From Bryobacteraceae bacterium (GTDB taxonomy: Bacteria; Acidobacteriota; Terriglobia; Bryobacterales; Bryobacteraceae), in assembly GCA_025350445.1 (NCBI GenBank), contig JANXXV010000326.1, forward strand, positions 1 to 7,076: DNA of 7,076 nt, in the 5' to 3' direction. How positions within the stretch are numbered: position 1 is the first letter of the stretch; each line of letters starts with the position of its first letter. This document shows, in pieces, positions 6,880 through 7,076 of this stretch. Both the position numbers and the translations under genes were made by a program. The notes beneath the pieces were generated by a model. It was not told the origin of the DNA. It searched no databases and worked only from the letters and a program-made list of their open reading frames with translations.

Positions 6880-7076
6880 TTAATGCGGGGTCGGGGGCCG
6901 GGCCGTTTGCTTCGCAATCCCTGTGTGGCGGTTGCGGCGATGGGGTCGTTTCGCAGATTTCGTTGTTGGGCGTTGACGGTTCCGGTTCGGCGGCCGGTTC
7001 GTTTCGCAATTTTTCGTTTGCCGTTGACTGCGGGCGTGTTTTCTGCATTTTTTCGAGGGCTTTTTGGGCCCGGTCG
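6875..7076 (-). CDS. C-terminal tail of an unidentified Pro/Glu/Asn-rich protein, 3' end altered by the MITE-like insertion (partial)
   Basis: The frame enters from the right edge (first full codon at 7075) and runs 66 codons to TAA at 6877-6875. The visible part begins DRAQKALEKMQKTRPQ, which looks like the end of a charged helix. It continues as a low-complexity tail with EKLRNEPAAEPEP, NNEICETTPSPQPP and RDCEANGPAPDPALT. I associate KLRNEP/NEICET-type tails with hypothetical or helix-turn-helix proteins common in Acidobacteriota, but this is from memory of style, not a search. All three minus-strand frames are open across most of this stretch, so an open frame alone is weak evidence. The choice rests on the amino-acid pattern and on the fact that removing the adjacent element gives a sensible end (Ala-Leu-Lys-Glu, stop). 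The function is unknown. It is convergent with the PpiC gene. Confidence 0.42.
   Translation of the reverse strand, partial: DRAQKALEKMQKTRPQSTANEKLRNEPAAEPEPSTPNNEICETTPSPQPPHRDCEANGPAPDPALT
6880..6884. repeat. Target-site duplication, right copy (TTAAT)
   Basis: Second copy of the five bases at 6711-6715, directly outside the right inverted repeat. On the minus strand it encodes part of the Ala-Leu preceding the new stop codon of the neighbouring reading frame. Confidence 0.75.
6901..7012 (-). repeat. Three degenerate copies of a short DNA repeat (consensus near ATTGCGAAACGAACC on the minus strand)
   Basis: Minus-strand copies centre on ATTGCGAAACGAACCGGCC (about 7010-6992), ATCTGCGAAACGACCCC (about 6958-6942) and ATTGCGAAGCAAACGGCC (about 6918-6901). 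The conserved core TGCGAA is followed by an A/C-rich segment. Copy spacing is 53 and 39 bases, so the first copy is read in a different frame from the other two. They lie within the low-complexity tail of the partial minus-strand reading frame. Confidence 0.5.

Noticed and set aside
6703..6883. Minus-strand open frame of about 58 codons spanning the whole MITE-like element and ending in Lys-Glu-stop.
   Set aside because: It has no ATG and no ribosome-binding site, and it begins right after a stop codon in the target-site duplication. An open frame of this length is common at this base composition.
1..7076. CRISPR array, tRNA or rRNA gene, riboswitch, or defence or biosynthetic cluster.
   Set aside because: No regularly spaced direct repeats, cloverleaf-like segments or relevant protein families were seen; coding density leaves little room for them outside 6547-7076.

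Overview
This window is a compact bacterial chromosome segment of high-moderate GC. Three minus-strand genes read leftward as one tightly packed unit, one plus-strand gene diverges from them, and a gene-poor right end holds a small mobile-element remnant and the tail of another minus-strand reading frame. The mix fits a soil-type Gram-negative bacterium, most plausibly Acidobacteriota of the Solibacter/Bryobacter kind. The pointers are a GH57 enzyme, a large YncE/phosphoesterase lipoprotein, an exported PpiC foldase, and a Pro/Glu/Asn-rich protein tail with a KLRNEP-type motif. This placement is an inference from gene style, not from a marker gene.

Left part (1-5515, minus strand): transcription runs nadE (glutamine-dependent NAD+ synthetase), then a lipoprotein fusing a beta-propeller to an alkaline-phosphatase-like phosphoesterase, then a GH57 alpha-glucan enzyme cut by the left window edge. 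nadE and the lipoprotein gene overlap by 4 bases (ATGA). The lipoprotein and GH57 genes are 8 bases apart, with the GH57 ribosome-binding site touching the upstream stop codon. They are therefore very likely co-transcribed, although their products act in different places (cytosol, envelope, cytosol) and no shared pathway is obvious.

Middle (5516-6628): only 35 bases separate the nadE start from the divergent GTG start of a secreted parvulin-type peptidyl-prolyl isomerase (PpiC/SurA-like). Both promoters must be squeezed into or around this gap. The isomerase gene is followed by a good rho-independent terminator.

Right part (6629-7076): a 164-bp non-autonomous element has 18-bp terminal inverted repeats (17/18 identical) and is bounded exactly by a 5-bp TTAAT direct repeat. 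It has the anatomy of a MITE. It sits at the 3' end of a minus-strand reading frame entering from the right edge. Removing the element and one TTAAT copy restores a slightly different natural C-terminus. The same frame contains three degenerate copies of a short DNA repeat, read in two different frames. Apart from these items the window is mostly housekeeping-type genes, and I see no evidence of a new defence, biosynthetic or regulatory system.
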